Notes: generated from the sequence alone by a model not told the origin. A stretch of DNA of 64,000 bases from Paenibacillus camerounensis (GCF_000723885.1 NZ_CCDG010000025.1:1-64000); one strand, 5' to 3'. Shown: positions 26,559 through 35,575, numbered from the stretch's first letter. Numbers and translations: made by a program.

Positions 26559-27965
26559 CTATTTACGAATATCAAGGGATACCTTCTCATTAATAGGAGC
26601 CGGATAGCTGTATATAGTAAAGGTCAGCGGCTGGGCGTACTTATTGCTGCCTATTCCCAGGTAATTCATCACAGGCACGGATTTCAGGTCCTTAGCTGCC
26701 TGAGTCGGCGGAATAGCATACAGGCCCGGGAACGAATGAACCTGACCTTTTGCATCGGTAAACTCACTTTTTAGTATTAAGGAGTTATAAAATTTTTTCT
26801 TTCCCGGCTCCGTATTATGCTTCATAACCATCGTTGTACCACTATCTGTTGTGTACATGGACACGGTTAAATTATCATCAGGCGCCTTGAGGACCTGCTG
26901 CTTTTCCGTATCAATAACTATATTTAGTTCATCCTTATCCAGCGCCAGAATACCGTCAAGCTGCATTTTGAGCGGCTGCCCGGACCGGCTGTCATTGCCG
27001 AACGCCAGAATTTCCTTGCCCTCAACCATCAAGGTGCGAACGGGGCTGAAGCTTGAATACTGATCGTTACCGCCTAAATGAAACCGCGGATTAATCATAG
27101 AAAAGATTTGTTTGCTGTTCTGCTGGCTGTAGGTATACTGCAGATAGATACCGCTGGCAGCAGCATACACTTCATCAATATGAATTTCTTGCCCGTCTAC
27201 GGTGAGGGTTTTATTCATACTCATGATTTCACCCGCTTGGGCCATCTTTTTCTTATCCAGCGTGATGGGAACGGACAGCTTTGCCAACGGCTTATCTACA
27301 ACTACTGGAGCTGAAGGATGCCGTTCAAGCTCACCAATGTTAAGCTCAAACGTGATATTGTCCGGGAGCGAGCCAAAGCCTCCGGCCCATTGCAATATTT
27401 CATAACTATACGTTGTGCCGGCTGGAACTTCCCCGGTGTTTAAAGACAAGCCATACGGATAGTTCACCGGTGAATAGCCTTTCCCTGCAAGCTGCAGCAC
27501 ATTTATTTGCGCTTTCTGGCCGGTATTATTTTGAAGTGAGAACAATAGAATAATCCCTTTACGGTCTGCGGCAATTGCGTCTACCGTCAGTTCAAAACCA
27601 TTCTGCTCTGCCGTAACACCGCTGACAGGCTGTACCAGCCCCGCTTCAATGGCCGAAGCTACAGTATTGTTGGCTTTTTCCAAATAGGGTGTAAACTTAG
27701 CATTGGCCTGAGGTGCTGCAGCTGACCCCCGGGCATTATGCGGCTCTATCTGATTGCCGATCCAGGGGAATGCAAACAGCAGCAAGGCAGCTGCCACAAC
27801 CGCTACCCCCAGCAAATACTGCCTGCCTGCCGGTAAACGGTAACGGCCCCGGCCGGAAACTCCGCTGCGGATTGCTGTATTCAATTTAATCTCCGAGACC
27901 TCACCTGTCTGTCCCGCGATTCCGGCAAAATACTCTTTTAACAGCTTATCCTCATTCCCAGCCAT
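26559..27965 (-). CDS. Transmembrane anti-sigma factor-like protein (DUF4179/DUF5643 type)
   Basis: 468 residues. A cytoplasmic N-terminus (NEDKLLKEYFAGIAGQTGEV), one membrane segment near 48-68 (YLLGVAVVAAALLLFAFPW) and a large extracytoplasmic domain with the DUF4179 start (GLVQPVSGVTAEQNGFELTV) and DUF5643-like beta-rich end. Such proteins are encoded after ECF sigma genes and are taken to be their membrane anti-sigma factors. Its start overlaps the upstream sigma gene by 14 bases. Closely related to the C-terminal two thirds of the fusion gene at 28674. Confidence 0.85.
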   Translation of the reverse strand: MAGNEDKLLKEYFAGIAGQTGEVSEIKLNTAIRSGVSGRGRYRLPAGRQYLLGVAVVAAALLLFAFPWIGNQIEPHNARGSAAAPQANAKFTPYLEKANNTVASAIEAGLVQPVSGVTAEQNGFELTVDAIAADRKGIILLFSLQNNTGQKAQINVLQLAGKGYSPVNYPYGLSLNTGEVPAGTTYSYEILQWAGGFGSLPDNITFELNIGELERHPSAPVVVDKPLAKLSVPITLDKKKMAQAGEIMSMNKTLTVDGQEIHIDEVYAAASGIYLQYTYSQQNSKQIFSMINPRFHLGGNDQYSSFSPVRTLMVEGKEILAFGNDSRSGQPLKMQLDGILALDKDELNIVIDTEKQQVLKAPDDNLTVSMYTTDSGTTMVMKHNTEPGKKKFYNSLILKSEFTDAKGQVHSFPGLYAIPPTQAAKDLKSVPVMNYLGIGSNKYAQPLTFTIYSYPAPINEKVSLDIRK

Positions 27966-28488
27966 GCGCCGATCCCCCTTTCATCTTGTTCCGGAGCTGC
28001 TTAAGGCCTTTGTTAAGCCAGGTCTTGACTGTCCCCTCCGGCTTGCCCAATACTTCAGCAATTTCTGCCAGCGTCATATCACGGTAATATTTAAGCACAA
28101 TCACCTGGCGGTATTTCAGTTTGACGCCGTCGAGCGCCTGCTCCATATCCAGCTTGCGGTCGCTGGTCATAACCATCACATCACCGCTGGGGACATCAGC
28201 AGTCTTTACGGAAAGAAGACGCTTCCTCCGCTTCATTTCATCGTTGCAGCAGTTAATCAAAATGCGAGTTATCCAAGGTGCGAACCGTTGCGGGTCCTTC
28301 AGGCTTGTACGCTTGCTCCAGGCCCTGTATGTAGCTTCCTGCAGCATTTCGAGCGCATCCGTCTCACTCCTGAAATAGCTGTAGGCAATACCGTAAAGTA
28401 TTTTCCGCTGTGCGGATACGAGACTGATAAAGGTCTGCGCTTCCTCTTTAGCCAGTTGGACCCGTTCAACTTCCATTAAACTTTCCAT
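27952..28488 (-). CDS. ECF-family RNA polymerase sigma factor
   Basis: 178 residues. Sigma region 2 spans about 28-90 (LYGIAYSYFRSETDALEMLQ; WITRILINCCNDEMKRRKR), region 4 about 114-169, ending in the helix-turn-helix LAEIAEVLGKPEGTVKTWLN. Basic residues line the recognition helix (KTWLNKGLKQLRNK). SigV-like ECF family. The downstream overlapping gene is its probable anti-sigma factor. Target promoters cannot be deduced. AGGAGGGGG lies upstream of the ATG. Confidence 0.9.
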   Translation of the reverse strand: MESLMEVERVQLAKEEAQTFISLVSAQRKILYGIAYSYFRSETDALEMLQEATYRAWSKRTSLKDPQRFAPWITRILINCCNDEMKRRKRLLSVKTADVPSGDVMVMTSDRKLDMEQALDGVKLKYRQVIVLKYYRDMTLAEIAEVLGKPEGTVKTWLNKGLKQLRNKMKGGSAHGWE

Positions 28489-28621
28489 TCTCTGCCTGTT
28501 CCCCCTCCTTCATGCTCTATTACTAAAAGCATCTTTTTGTACTTCTATCTATACTGACTACCGGAGCCCGGAAACGGTTTTAGTTATTTTCACGTCAACT
28601 CAAAAGTGGGCAGGTAATGCA

Positions 28622-28651
28622 AAAAGGCCGGCGTACCCGCCAGACCCTTTG
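28622..28651 (-). terminator. Terminator of the sigma/anti-sigma fusion gene
   Basis: Minus strand AAAGGGTCTGGCGGGTACGC is followed by CGGCCTTTTTGC; the imperfect stem has a T5 tail. Confidence 0.6.
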
Positions 28652-28673
28652 ATGCTGTGTTAGACAATAAGAA

Positions 28674-30644
28674 CTATCTGATTCTAATACGGTCATCCCC
28701 GATAATCATACCCGGATAGGCAGATAACTTAAAGGTCAGCGGCTGCGGCAGCCTCTCTGTACCAAGTCTGAAGCGGGCTGTAGTAATTGCGTTCGTGCCT
28801 TCAGTTCTTTGATCCCAGTCTAGTGTAGCGTTCTGAACCTCCGGGTTAACCAGCCAATGCCAGTTTCCTTCACCATCCATGAAAGTGGAATCGAGAGAAA
28901 AGCCCCTGATATTGGCATACTCCTCTTCCTCCGGCACTTGCATTGTCATCTCCAATATCAGTTCACCTGGCTCCGCATTGACCATCTGATCTGATAAGGT
29001 CAGACGTTCGTCAGGAGCTTGTATGATTTCCCGGGTATCACTGTTGATGATCAGATTAAGCCTCGCTTTGTCAATTGCGTACAAGCCTTCGATATCCATC
29101 CGGACCGGGTCCTTGGGGCGTAGACTATCATTATGAAAAAGGTAATAGCTTTCACTGTCCGATGAAAACTCCCCGGCCTTGGACAGCTCTTTCTCATGAT
29201 TCCCGGTACCCATGACTATGCCGAAGCCATACTCACCGTATACATCCAGATCCTTTCCTTCATACCCGGGATTCAAGTAGATGCCCGTTGGTCCGAGATA
29301 GAGGTCCTTTATATTATAGGTGTAGCCGGCAATATTAAAGCCCTCCTCTAAAACAACCTCATCCCCCGCTGAATATTCTGCTGTTTCGTCTAAGTCTATA
29401 ACCGCACCCAGCTTATGCATGATGACTTCACCGTTAGCATCCTGATAAATATATTGATCTTCGTCCATCGGCAGCAGCGTCAGTGTGGCAAACACACGAT
29501 CCGGCAACGCAGTCTGCAGATTATTCCAGGGAATGATCATTACATCACGGACAATTCCAGTATACATTCCAGGTTTATAATTATTATAACCGCTATAAAA
29601 ACAAGTGCTCTCTGCAGTCAAATTGGCTGACGAATGCTCATCTGCTTTAAAATTGAATTTCATATTTAAATATTGCTGATTTGTACTATTCTCTACCCTA
29701 TATAGAAGGATTACTCCCCGTCTGTCGGCGATGACACCATCAATGCTAAATTGAAATCCGCCCACCTCGGGAGACACAATATTCACATGCTGCACATATC
29801 CGGCATCCAGCGCAGAGGTAACCGTCAAATTGTCACCAATCGCCTCACGGTAATCCTCAAGCTCACCCCAGCTTTGGGGAGGCAGCGCTTCGGGTTCCTG
29901 TATTATCTGCCCGTAGATCCAAGCCAGACTTGCTAACAGGACAACTGCTAATACCGCCACGATCACTCTATTGTATCTTCTGCGGCGTACTGGAATGCGG
30001 TGCCTGCCCTCTGCAATTCCGTTATGTATAGCCGTATCCAGCTTTATTTCAGGCACATCCGCCGTTATCCCGGCCATCTCCTGAAAATAATCTCTCAGCA
30101 GCTTATCTTCAGACTCTGCGATATTACTATGCGGTTCCGCTTTCCTCCGCATTTTATCCCCGAGCTGCTTCAGGCCGTTGTCCAGCCAGTCTTTGATGGT
30201 ACTCTCCGGTTTATCCAGTACTCCGGCAATCTCTGAAAAGCTAAGCTCCTGATAATATTTAAGCACAAGCACCTGGCGGCAGTTGTCCTTCACACTGTCC
30301 AGCGCCTGCTCCAGGTCCAGTCTGAAGCCGCTTTTCATCACTGTCATTCTCTCTTCGGAATAGTCCGGCTGCAGTCCAGGCTTCCCTTTCTTCAGCTCGT
30401 CATTGCAGCAATCCATCAGGGTCCGTATCAGCCAGGACGGGAATTCTCCGGTATCCTTCAGGCTTTCACGCTTCATCCAAGCCCGGCAGGCCGTTTCCTG
30501 CAGCACCTTCAGGGCACCAGCTTCATTACGACAATAGCTGAAGGCAATCCCGTACAGCTTATGCTTCTCCCGGGATACCTGACTATACAATTGCTCTCTC
30601 TCATCCTCTTCCTCTTTCGCTTCATCCCTACTATTCTCTACCAC
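28674..30644 (-). CDS. Fusion of an ECF sigma factor and a transmembrane anti-sigma protein
   Basis: 656 residues in one uninterrupted frame. Sigma region 2 is about 26-86 (LYGIAFSYCRNEAGALKVLQ; WLIRTLMDCCNDELKKGK), region 4 about 110-165. Then an anti-sigma-like cytoplasmic piece 178-210 (SEDKLLRDYFQEMAG), a membrane segment 226-246 and an extracytoplasmic DUF4179/DUF5643-like domain. It parallels the separate sigma and anti-sigma genes immediately downstream, so the locus is a duplication in which one copy lost the stop between them. The region 4 recognition helix (STIKDWLDNGLKQLGDK) has lost several basic residues relative to its neighbour. It may be a membrane-tethered or non-DNA-binding sigma-like protein. 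Confidence 0.85.
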   Translation of the reverse strand: MVENSRDEAKEEEDEREQLYSQVSREKHKLYGIAFSYCRNEAGALKVLQETACRAWMKRESLKDTGEFPSWLIRTLMDCCNDELKKGKPGLQPDYSEERMTVMKSGFRLDLEQALDSVKDNCRQVLVLKYYQELSFSEIAGVLDKPESTIKDWLDNGLKQLGDKMRRKAEPHSNIAESEDKLLRDYFQEMAGITADVPEIKLDTAIHNGIAEGRHRIPVRRRRYNRVIVAVLAVVLLASLAWIYGQIIQEPEALPPQSWGELEDYREAIGDNLTVTSALDAGYVQHVNIVSPEVGGFQFSIDGVIADRRGVILLYRVENSTNQQYLNMKFNFKADEHSSANLTAESTCFYSGYNNYKPGMYTGIVRDVMIIPWNNLQTALPDRVFATLTLLPMDEDQYIYQDANGEVIMHKLGAVIDLDETAEYSAGDEVVLEEGFNIAGYTYNIKDLYLGPTGIYLNPGYEGKDLDVYGEYGFGIVMGTGNHEKELSKAGEFSSDSESYYLFHNDSLRPKDPVRMDIEGLYAIDKARLNLIINSDTREIIQAPDERLTLSDQMVNAEPGELILEMTMQVPEEEEYANIRGFSLDSTFMDGEGNWHWLVNPEVQNATLDWDQRTEGTNAITTARFRLGTERLPQPLTFKLSAYPGMIIGDDRIRIR

Positions 30645-30740
30645 TTGTCTATTCCCACCCCTGTCCGCTAAAAAAACGTCTTACTTTATAAATACTTCGC
30701 TGAACGCCAAAAGGTTTTACTTTTTTGCTTATTCCATTTG

Positions 30741-30768
30741 AAAAGGCCCGGCAGCAGCCGGACCTTTT
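30741..30768 (-). terminator. Terminator of the EIICBA-ptsP operon
   Basis: Minus strand AAAAGGTCCGGC, loop TGCT, GCCGGGCCTTTT, just past the ptsP stop codon. Confidence 0.85.
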
Positions 30769-30774
30769 GGCATA

Positions 30775-32544
30775 TCATTTTGCAGAATACGGGAGCTGCT
30801 CCGTCGGCGCTGTCTTCGCCGCACTGTTTAACCCGGCAAAGGCGCCAAGCACCTCTTCTGTCTCCAGGCTTGTCTTGTAGCGGAAGCAGGCCTTTGCAGT
30901 CTCCCTGGCATCGGAAGCCAGGGTATTCAGCGTCCGGTGCTTCACCCGCAGCAGCGCCTGAGGCGACATGCTGAGGTTGCTGATGCCAAGCTCCAGCCAA
31001 AGCGGCAGGGAGCGTTCATCCGCCGCCAGCTCACCGCAGACGCTGACATCGATGCCTGCACTGCGGGCCGCCTGTACGGTCATCCGGATCATGCGCAGCA
31101 CCGCAGGATGATACGGATGGTACATATGGGCAATCTGCTCATTCATCCGGTCTACTGCCAGCACATACTGGACCAGATCATTGGTGCCGATGCTGAAGAA
31201 GTCAACCTCCTCAGCCAGCAGGTCAGCAATCATTACAGCGGCTGGAACTTCAATCATGATGCCGACCGGGATGCTGCGGTTATAAGGGATGTCCCGCTCA
31301 TCCAGCTCCTGCTTCACTTCATTTAATACAGCGTTGGCCGCCTGAACCTCTTCTACAGAAGAGATCATCGGGAACATTATTTTGACATTACCGTAATGGC
31401 TGGCCCGCAGGATGGCACTCAGCTGGGTTTTGAACAGATCCTTACGGTCCAGACTGATGCGGATTGCTCGGTAGCCCAGGAACGGGTTCTGCTCTTCCGG
31501 AAGCTGGAAGTAGTCGAGGTGCTTGTCGCCCCCGATATCCAGCGTACGGATAACTACAGTGCTGCCGCCCACCTTCTCGGCGACCAGCTTGTATACTTCA
31601 AACTGCTCGTCTTCTGTCGGGAAAGAATGCCGGTCCATATACAGAAACTCTGTACGGAACAACCCTACACCCTCTGCACCGTATTTCAGGGCCATATCCA
31701 GCTCCTTGACTGAGCTGATATTGCCGGCCAGGTGCAGATTCACCCCGTCCTTTGTGACTGCCTCCACCGTAGCAAGCAGCTCAAGCTGCTCTTTTTTGCG
31801 CTGCTGCTTTTCGCGTCTTGAGGCATATAACTGAATTGCCGCCTCATCCGGATGAAGCTGGACAATTCCGGTATCCCCGTCCATTGCCAGCATGTCACCG
31901 GTCTGGATCGGATTGGCGATTTTGTTCTCAAGTCCGGCGACCAGCGGAATGCCGAGCGCCCGGGCCATGATTGAGGAATGCGAGGTCTTGCCGCCCATCA
32001 TGGTGACAATCCCCAGTACGTAGACCGGGTTGAGGTGGGCCAGCTGGGATGGAGACAGCTCTTTTGCCACCAGGATATATGGCTGGGTATCGGACGGCAG
32101 CGTCACCTCCGGTGCGCCCAGCAGATGCTTGAGCAGCCGGTTGCCGACATCCTTGATATCAACGGCCCGTTCCTTCATATATTCATCGTCCAGCAGGTCG
32201 AACATCGCTACAAAATGATCTATAGCTTCCTTTACGGCAACCTCAGCCGCCTTATATTGGCGTTCAATAATACCGCGGATCTCACTCATGAACACCGGAT
32301 CATCGAGGATTGCCAGATGTGCGTCAAAGATGCTGGACTCTTCAGGCCCTACGACCTCACGGAACTCTTTTTTAATGAATTCAATCTCATCTTTGGAGGT
32401 GCGGATTCCTTCATATAACCGCTCAAACTCCTGAGCCAGGTCTACAGGATTCACTTGCGTATCCGGCAGGCTCCATTCCCAGCTCGGCAGGACAAAGGCC
32501 TTCCCGATAGCTACACCTGCTGCAGCGCCTATGCCTTGAATCAT
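30775..32544 (-). CDS. ptsP: PTS enzyme I (phosphoenolpyruvate-protein phosphotransferase)
   Basis: 589 residues, about 15 more than usual at the C-terminus. Phospho-histidine His189 in GGKTSHSSIMARALGIP, PEP-binding segments (FRTEFLYMDR; SIGTNDLVQYVLAVDR) and the active-site cysteine in VCGELAADE. It takes phosphate from PEP and passes it to HPr. It follows the EIICBA gene with a four-base overlap (ATGA). The usual ptsH partner is not in this operon. Confidence 0.95.
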   Translation of the reverse strand: MIQGIGAAAGVAIGKAFVLPSWEWSLPDTQVNPVDLAQEFERLYEGIRTSKDEIEFIKKEFREVVGPEESSIFDAHLAILDDPVFMSEIRGIIERQYKAAEVAVKEAIDHFVAMFDLLDDEYMKERAVDIKDVGNRLLKHLLGAPEVTLPSDTQPYILVAKELSPSQLAHLNPVYVLGIVTMMGGKTSHSSIMARALGIPLVAGLENKIANPIQTGDMLAMDGDTGIVQLHPDEAAIQLYASRREKQQRKKEQLELLATVEAVTKDGVNLHLAGNISSVKELDMALKYGAEGVGLFRTEFLYMDRHSFPTEDEQFEVYKLVAEKVGGSTVVIRTLDIGGDKHLDYFQLPEEQNPFLGYRAIRISLDRKDLFKTQLSAILRASHYGNVKIMFPMISSVEEVQAANAVLNEVKQELDERDIPYNRSIPVGIMIEVPAAVMIADLLAEEVDFFSIGTNDLVQYVLAVDRMNEQIAHMYHPYHPAVLRMIRMTVQAARSAGIDVSVCGELAADERSLPLWLELGISNLSMSPQALLRVKHRTLNTLASDARETAKACFRYKTSLETEEVLGAFAGLNSAAKTAPTEQLPYSAK

Positions 32545-34424
32545 GCTTCCACCCCTCCAACACTTTCATGTAATACCACGGACATTACTGAGGATTGCCC
32601 CTTTTTAACATTTTTGAATGGAGCATAGCTCCAGGATTTGACACGGTCAGGATTGGTGATGACCATTGGTGTTGCTAGTGAAGCGGCATGCTCCTGCAGG
32701 TAAGCCAGATCAAACCGGACCAGCAGCTGCCCCGGCTCCACACTGTCACCTTCCTGTACAAGCGCCTCAAACGGTCCCTTAAGCTGAGAGGTGTCAATCC
32801 CGATATGCATCAGCACCTCCAGCCCTTCAGGCGTAGAAATGCCTACAGCATGCATTGTAGGGTACACGTGCATAACCTTGCCGAAGACAGGTGAAACCAG
32901 CTCTCCTTTTTCCGGAAAAAAAGCAACCCCGTCGCCAACCAGCTTCGCAGCAAAAATATGATCCGGCACTTCCTCAATCGGCATCATCTTGCCCTGAATC
33001 GGGGCACAGAACAGTACCTGCGGCAGATCGCGCAGCATCAGCTTGTCGATTTCCTCGCGGATCAGCTCGGAGTATGTACCGAATACAACCTGCACATTGC
33101 CCCCGCCAAGCTTAATGATACCCGCAGAGCCAAGGCCCTTAAGTGCCGCTGTATCTATATATCGGTCATTATGCACCGTTAATCTTAGCCTTGTGATGCA
33201 GGCCTGAACCTGGACGATGTTTTCTTTGCCGCCCAGCGCCTCCAGAATCAGCGGAGCCTGATAAGGGATATTCCCCGCCCAGTCGCCGAGCTCCGAGCCT
33301 TCCTCACGGCCCGGTGTCGGAATCTGGAAACGGCGGATTGCCCAGCGGAACAGATTATAATAAACGACAGCATAGCCGATGCCGATCGGAATCAGCAGCC
33401 AGGCACGCTGTGAAAGATGCATATTCAGGAAAAAGTCAATCGCTCCCGCCGAATACGAGAACCCGTGATGAATGCCCAGCAAATAGGTTATCACCATCGC
33501 CAGGCCAGACATTACCACATGCACCGCAAACAGATACGGGGACGCGAACAGAAAAGCAAACTCAATCTGCTCCGACACCCCGGTCAAAAAGCAGACCAGC
33601 GCAGCCCGTAAAAAGGTCTTCTTGATCTTTGGCTTCAGATCCTCGCGCGCCTCCTGGATAATAGCCAGTGCAATCGCCGGCAGGGCAAACATCATTATCG
33701 GGAACAATCCGGCCATAAAGATACCGGCAGTAGGGTCTCCGGCGAAAAACCGCGGCAAATCCCCCTGTACAACCGCACTGCCGTCAGGAGAGGTAAAGCT
33801 GCCAAGCTGGAACCAGAATACATTGTTCAGAATATGATGGAGCCCGAAGGCGGTAAGCACCCTGTATAGCACCCCGTACACGAAGACACCGTAGCCTCCG
33901 GCCGATTGGATATCCCGGAATAAGTGATCCAGTACATTCTGGAGCAGCGGCGAAACGCCCAGCATTACCCAGGCAAACAATGCCGAGAACAGTCCCATGA
34001 ACAGAAGCACGAAACGCGACCCGCCAAAAAACTGGATCGCCTCCGGCAGCTTGATATTTTTAAATTTATTATGCGCCACACCGGCGACAATTCCGAGTAT
34101 AATTCCGATGAGTGTGGCAGGCTGAACCGTTCCGTCGCCCATATTGGAAACAATCCGGTCATAGGTGAACATTCCCGCTAATGCTGCAAGTCCGGCCGGT
34201 CCGGCCTGATTGGACAGCCCCCAGGCTACTCCGACAGCAAACAAATAAGGCATGAAATAAAATATTCCCTGCCCCGCGTATGTAGTCACTTCAGATACCG
34301 AAGAAAGTCCCCATGCAGACCACGGCAAGCTGCCCAGACTCAGCAGAATAGCTGCAGCCGGCAACACCATGGTAGGAAGCATAATGGCTCTGCCCAACTG
34401 CTGCAGTGATCCGAGCCAATTCAA
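32541..34424 (-). CDS. PTS EIICBA permease, glucose/N-acetylglucosamine family
   Basis: 627 residues in the order IIC (about 1-365, roughly ten membrane segments), IIB (phospho-Cys409 in QACITRLRL) and IIA (phospho-His540 in VLMHIGIDT). It imports and phosphorylates a hexose, glucose or GlcNAc by family; the IIC has FGLHHILNN and GIHHGFSYSAGAIDF. Start is TTG with AAAGGAGAGGG upstream and a consensus promoter; no RAT or antiterminator element was recognised in the short leader. First gene of an operon with ptsP. Confidence 0.92.
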   Translation of the reverse strand: MNWLGSLQQLGRAIMLPTMVLPAAAILLSLGSLPWSAWGLSSVSEVTTYAGQGIFYFMPYLFAVGVAWGLSNQAGPAGLAALAGMFTYDRIVSNMGDGTVQPATLIGIILGIVAGVAHNKFKNIKLPEAIQFFGGSRFVLLFMGLFSALFAWVMLGVSPLLQNVLDHLFRDIQSAGGYGVFVYGVLYRVLTAFGLHHILNNVFWFQLGSFTSPDGSAVVQGDLPRFFAGDPTAGIFMAGLFPIMMFALPAIALAIIQEAREDLKPKIKKTFLRAALVCFLTGVSEQIEFAFLFASPYLFAVHVVMSGLAMVITYLLGIHHGFSYSAGAIDFFLNMHLSQRAWLLIPIGIGYAVVYYNLFRWAIRRFQIPTPGREEGSELGDWAGNIPYQAPLILEALGGKENIVQVQACITRLRLTVHNDRYIDTAALKGLGSAGIIKLGGGNVQVVFGTYSELIREEIDKLMLRDLPQVLFCAPIQGKMMPIEEVPDHIFAAKLVGDGVAFFPEKGELVSPVFGKVMHVYPTMHAVGISTPEGLEVLMHIGIDTSQLKGPFEALVQEGDSVEPGQLLVRFDLAYLQEHAASLATPMVITNPDRVKSWSYAPFKNVKKGQSSVMSVVLHESVGGVEA

Positions 34425-34453
34425 GGTGACCCTCTCCTTTCATTCTATCCTAA

Positions 34454-34482
34454 ATGGTAAGTGCTCCAGCATTTTTTGTCAA
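34454..34482 (-). promoter_or_regulatory. Sigma-A promoter of the EIICBA-ptsP operon
   Basis: Minus strand TTGACA (34482-34477), 17-base spacer, TACCAT (34459-34454), with the start codon 30 bases downstream. Confidence 0.8.
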
Positions 34483-34540
34483 AAGAATACGCAACTCCTA
34501 GAATACCACGTACGGCAGCAGGATGGGAAGTTTATTCTGG

Positions 34541-34596
34541 CCACCAGCCACCAGCCACCAGCCACCAGCCACCAGCCACCAGCCACCAGCCACCAG
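34541..34596. repeat. Eight perfect tandem copies of a 7-bp unit
   Basis: CCACCAG is repeated eight times without a change (56 bp), preceded by TGG and followed by CCTG. It lies about 60 bases upstream of the PTS promoter and inside no gene. A perfect short tandem array of this kind is prone to slippage, so copy number may vary among strains. Confidence 0.97.
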
Positions 34597-34603
34597 CCTG
34601 AAT

Positions 34604-34789
34604 AAGTGTACTTTGTACATCTATAAATACTACTTCAGCCCAAAAATTAATTTTAACTGCACTTTGTGCATCTATTCCTCGCGTTTTTTGGCTTTATCAG
34701 CAATTTCGCGGATTTTAGGTGCACAGAATGCAGTTATTCCCAAAAGATGCCCGAAAATGGCTACTTTAGTTGTACGGAATGCAGTTATT
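34604..34789. repeat. Four imperfect repeat units in inverted pairs, 51-bp spacing
   Basis: Two forward units, AAGTGTACTTTGTACATCTA (34604) and AACTGCACTTTGTGCATCTA (34655), lie exactly 51 bp apart. Two inverted units, TAGGTGCACAGAATGCAGTT (34716) and TAGTTGTACGGAATGCAGTT (34767), are again 51 bp apart. Each unit holds a small palindrome (TGCAC-NNN-GTGCA type), and the middle pair could form a large hairpin. This fills the 34425-34839 gap together with the tandem array; no gene is seen there. Confidence 0.8.
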
Positions 34790-34839
34790 CAACGCTTCCT
34801 CTGGATTTTAGTGACACTCTCCACTCACCAGCGACTACA

Positions 34840-35484
34840 TCACCACAATTGACCGGGCTGTAGGCTCTTCACCTCGTAGTACCGCACCCGTTCGTTGGAA
34901 CACACTGGCTTTAATAGGCCCTTATCGCTCAAAGAAATCAGCAACTTCTGCGCCGTACGGAAATTAACCTTAAAATGGTTCACAACATCCTTCGGACGCA
35001 CCGGTCTGGCAAGACGCCAGGCTAAACGCAGCACCTCTTTTTCTGCGGACAGCAGGCCCGTGGCACTGGCGGTTCTTGTTAAATAGGGAGCCAGCGCCAG
35101 CTGCAGCAGCATTCTGCATACTTCAGGACGCTGCTGGATGTCATCGAACGAAAAATGCAGCATCCGCCAGCCCATACCGGTGAGGACATTATCCCGGTTC
35201 AGCGCGTAGCTGAATTTCTCCCGGTCCATATCCTTAATATGTGTCTGAAACCCGTCGCATTCAATCCCAATCTGCGGGCCGCTCTCCGGCAAAAAGGCAA
35301 AATCCAGAAACTGTGATTTACGGTTCCAGTCGTACACCTCGTATTCGGGATGCAAATGCGCCAGCGATCCAAACAGCGGCCACCATACATTCTGCACGAA
35401 CAGCTTCTCCGCAAAGTTATACCCCCGCAAAAGCCTGCCTCTGCGCTCACCGCTCAGACGAATGACTGCCAATCCACAATCCAT
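34840..35484 (-). CDS. DUF559/Vsr-like nuclease-fold protein with a C-terminal winged helix; probable 5' frameshift
   Basis: 214 residues as read. The central part carries a PD-(D/E)xK-like pattern: FLDFAFLPESGPQIGIECDG, FSYALNRDNVL, MGWRMLHFSFDDI. The C-terminal 70 residues look like a winged helix (RPKDVVNHFKVNFRTAQKLL). The only good ribosome binding site (GGAGGGG at 35511-35517) serves an ATG at 35501-35503 in a different frame, whose product MDFEEAHGLWIGSHSSER stops after 18 codons. Joining the two frames gives a natural N-terminus, so a one-base insertion or sequencing error near 35440-35480 is likely. Function unknown; nuclease activity is an inference from fold-like motifs. Confidence 0.6.
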   Translation of the reverse strand: MDCGLAVIRLSGERRGRLLRGYNFAEKLFVQNVWWPLFGSLAHLHPEYEVYDWNRKSQFLDFAFLPESGPQIGIECDGFQTHIKDMDREKFSYALNRDNVLTGMGWRMLHFSFDDIQQRPEVCRMLLQLALAPYLTRTASATGLLSAEKEVLRLAWRLARPVRPKDVVNHFKVNFRTAQKLLISLSDKGLLKPVCSNERVRYYEVKSLQPGQLW

Positions 35485-35528
35485 GTGCTTCTTCGAAATC
35501 CATAAATAGCCCCCTCCGGAAAAATAAA

Positions 35529-35575
35529 AAAAAAACGCCCACAGCCCGGAAGTAACCTAACGGGTAATGGACGTT
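35529..35575 (-). terminator. Terminator of the CoA-binding protein gene
   Basis: Minus strand AACGTCCATTACCCG ... CGGGCTGTGGGCGTT with G-U pairs, followed by ten T. Confidence 0.7.

Noticed and set aside
34541..34596. Tandem units considered as a CRISPR array
   Set aside because: Units are contiguous 7-mers with no spacers and no cas gene is near.
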